From Nitrospirota bacterium (GTDB lineage Bacteria > Patescibacteriota > Gracilibacteria > UBA1369 > LOWO2-01-FULL-3), in assembly GCA_011682355.1 (NCBI GenBank), contig JAACEU010000031.1, positions 1 to 6,547 on the forward strand: DNA of 6,547 nt, read 5' to 3'. The notes beneath the pieces were generated by a model, which had not been told where the DNA came from, made no database searches, and saw only the letters and a list, made by a program, of their open reading frames with translations. Made by a program: the position numbers and the translations under genes. This document shows positions 5,603-6,547 of this stretch, piece by piece (position 1 is the first letter of the stretch; each line of letters begins with the position of its first letter).

Positions 5603-6547
5603 CTTCTTAACAGCTTTAGCGATAACGTCAGCAACTCCTTTGTCAAAAACTCCTGGGATAATGTGGTTAGCGGTCGGCTTTTTCACCAATCCTGCCAAAG
5701 TCTTCGCCGCAGAGAGTTTCATTTTATCAGTAATCTTTTTTGCCCTGACAGCCAGAGCTCCTTTGAATATTCCGGGGAATACTAAGACGTTATTTATTTG
5801 ATTAGGATAATCACTTCGGCCTGTAGCTATTACCACGGCACCTCCGGCCTTCGCGTCTTTGACCGAAATTTCCGGATCAGGATTCGACATCGCGAAAACG
5901 ATCGGATCATCAGCCATCGACCGGATCATCGCACGAGTAGCAATATTCGGTCGAGAAACTCCAATAAAGATATCTGCACCATCAAGAGCAACATCCAAAC
6001 CACCCTTTACCTTTTTCTTATTTGTAACCTTCGCAATTTCCTTTTTGTACCTATTTAATCCGGGACGACCCGCATAAATTGTACCTTTACTGTCAACCAA
6101 ACAAATATCTTTAAATCCGTATTTCAATATCAATTTTGCAATGGCGGTTCCTGCCGCACCGGCCCCACTTATCACAACTTTTACTTTACCGGCAGTCTTC
6201 CCAACCACTTTAAGAGCATTAATCAAACCGGCCAAGCACACAATTGCAGTCCCATGTTGATCGTCATGAAATACCGGTATATCAAGCTCACGGATCAATC
6301 TTTCCTCTATTTCGAAGCAACGAGGTGCCGAAATATCCTCCAAATTTATTCCTCCAAAACTTCCCGAAATCGCCAGCACAATCGAAACGATCTCATCAAC
6401 ATCTTGAGTATCAAGACAAATCGGAAAAGCATCCACTCCACCAAACTCCTTAAAAAGCGCACATTTCCCCTCCATCACCGGCAGTCCGGCCACAGCACCA
6501 ATATTCCCAAGACCAAGAACCGCAGATCCATCAGTGACCACAGCGAT
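5600..6547 (-). CDS. NAD(P)-dependent malic enzyme, N-terminus cut by window end
   Basis: This is the C-terminal 315 codons of a malic enzyme, which oxidatively decarboxylates malate to pyruvate using NAD(P) and Mn2+ or Mg2+. The first visible residues, IAVVTDGSAVLGLGNIG, are internal to the family pattern. The in-frame GTG at 6541-6539 is thus a Val codon and not a start; about 60-75 N-terminal residues, with the catalytic-Tyr region (YTPG), are missing. Counting from that Val as residue 1, motifs are PVMEGK with the candidate catalytic Lys at 26, and FGGINLEDI at 62-70. VFHDDQHGTA (90-99) has metal-ligand Asp residues, and SGAGAAG (125-131) is the Rossmann dinucleotide loop. FAMSNPDPE (216-224) and ATGRSDYPNQINN (239-251) complete the active site. 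It is the short bacterial form without a phosphotransacetylase domain. It ends in TGA, 30 bases before yebC. Cofactor preference cannot be read reliably. Confidence 0.95.
   Translation of the reverse strand: MAVVTDGSAVLGLGNIGAVAGLPVMEGKCALFKEFGGVDAFPICLDTQDVDEIVSIVLAISGSFGGINLEDISAPRCFEIEERLIRELDIPVFHDDQHGTAIVCLAGLINALKVVGKTAGKVKVVISGAGAAGTAIAKLILKYGFKDICLVDSKGTIYAGRPGLNRYKKEIAKVTNKKKVKGGLDVALDGADIFIGVSRPNIATRAMIRSMADDPIVFAMSNPDPEISVKDAKAGGAVVIATGRSDYPNQINNVLVFPGIFKGALAVRAKKITDKMKLSAAKTLAGLVKKPTANHIIPGVFDKGVADVIAKAVKK

Noticed and set aside
5337..5801. Several plus-strand open frames of 70-100 codons opposite yebC and the malic enzyme gene.
   Set aside because: They are antisense to two well-supported conserved genes, overlap one another in different frames, and show no protein-family resemblance.
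6539..6541. GTG as the start codon of the malic enzyme gene.
   Set aside because: The upstream codons (Ile, Ala) continue the family pattern, and the N-terminal YTPG region would be missing. The gene is cut by the window edge, not short.
1..6547. Defence system, mobile element or other undescribed multi-gene system.
   Set aside because: No transposase, integrase, repeats, attachment sites or toxin-antitoxin-like small gene pairs are visible, and five of six genes belong to well-known conserved families.

Overview
The window is an AT-rich, densely packed bacterial segment. It holds four complete genes and two genes cut by the window edges. I see no mobile element, CRISPR array, structural RNA gene or clear phage signature. 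Protein style suggests a Candidate Phyla Radiation (Patescibacteria) bacterium: an SLH-domain exported protein with a paired-cysteine SLH repeat, an NrnA-like DHH protein with an enlarged N-terminal region and charged tail, very short spacers, and starts without Shine-Dalgarno sequences. This placement is inference, held at moderate confidence. All four complete genes read through without in-frame TGA, and TGA ends the malic enzyme gene where that family normally ends. This favours the standard bacterial code (11) and argues against the TGA=Gly groups (Gracilibacteria, Absconditabacteria/SR1).

Left part, plus strand (1-3355): the 3' end of miaA (tRNA dimethylallyltransferase), then recJ (single-strand 5'-3' exonuclease), then an exported SLH-domain protein. 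miaA and recJ overlap, and only 9 bases separate recJ from the SLH gene, so the three look like one transcription unit. The joint roles (tRNA modification, DNA repair, cell surface) do not form an obvious pathway.

Middle (3356-4823): a 106-base spacer carries a near-consensus sigma70-type promoter (TTGACA, 17 bases, TAAAAT) and a possible second promoter upstream of it. These drive a second DHH-superfamily gene, related to NrnA-type oligoribonuclease/pAp phosphatases. It has an atypical first metal motif and a 70-residue charged C-terminal tail.

Right part, minus strand (4820-6547): yebC (YebC/TACO1 family) and, upstream of it, an N-terminally truncated NAD(P)-dependent malic enzyme. The 30-base gap between them contains a perfect extended -10 element (TGnTATAAT) whose TG comes from the malic enzyme stop codon. 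The NrnA-like gene and yebC converge with stop codons overlapping in the four bases CTAA, leaving no room for a terminator.

No region longer than about 110 bases lacks a gene. Most of the window is housekeeping. The points most worth attention are the divergent DHH protein, the two-repeat ectodomain of the SLH protein, and the compact promoter and start architecture.
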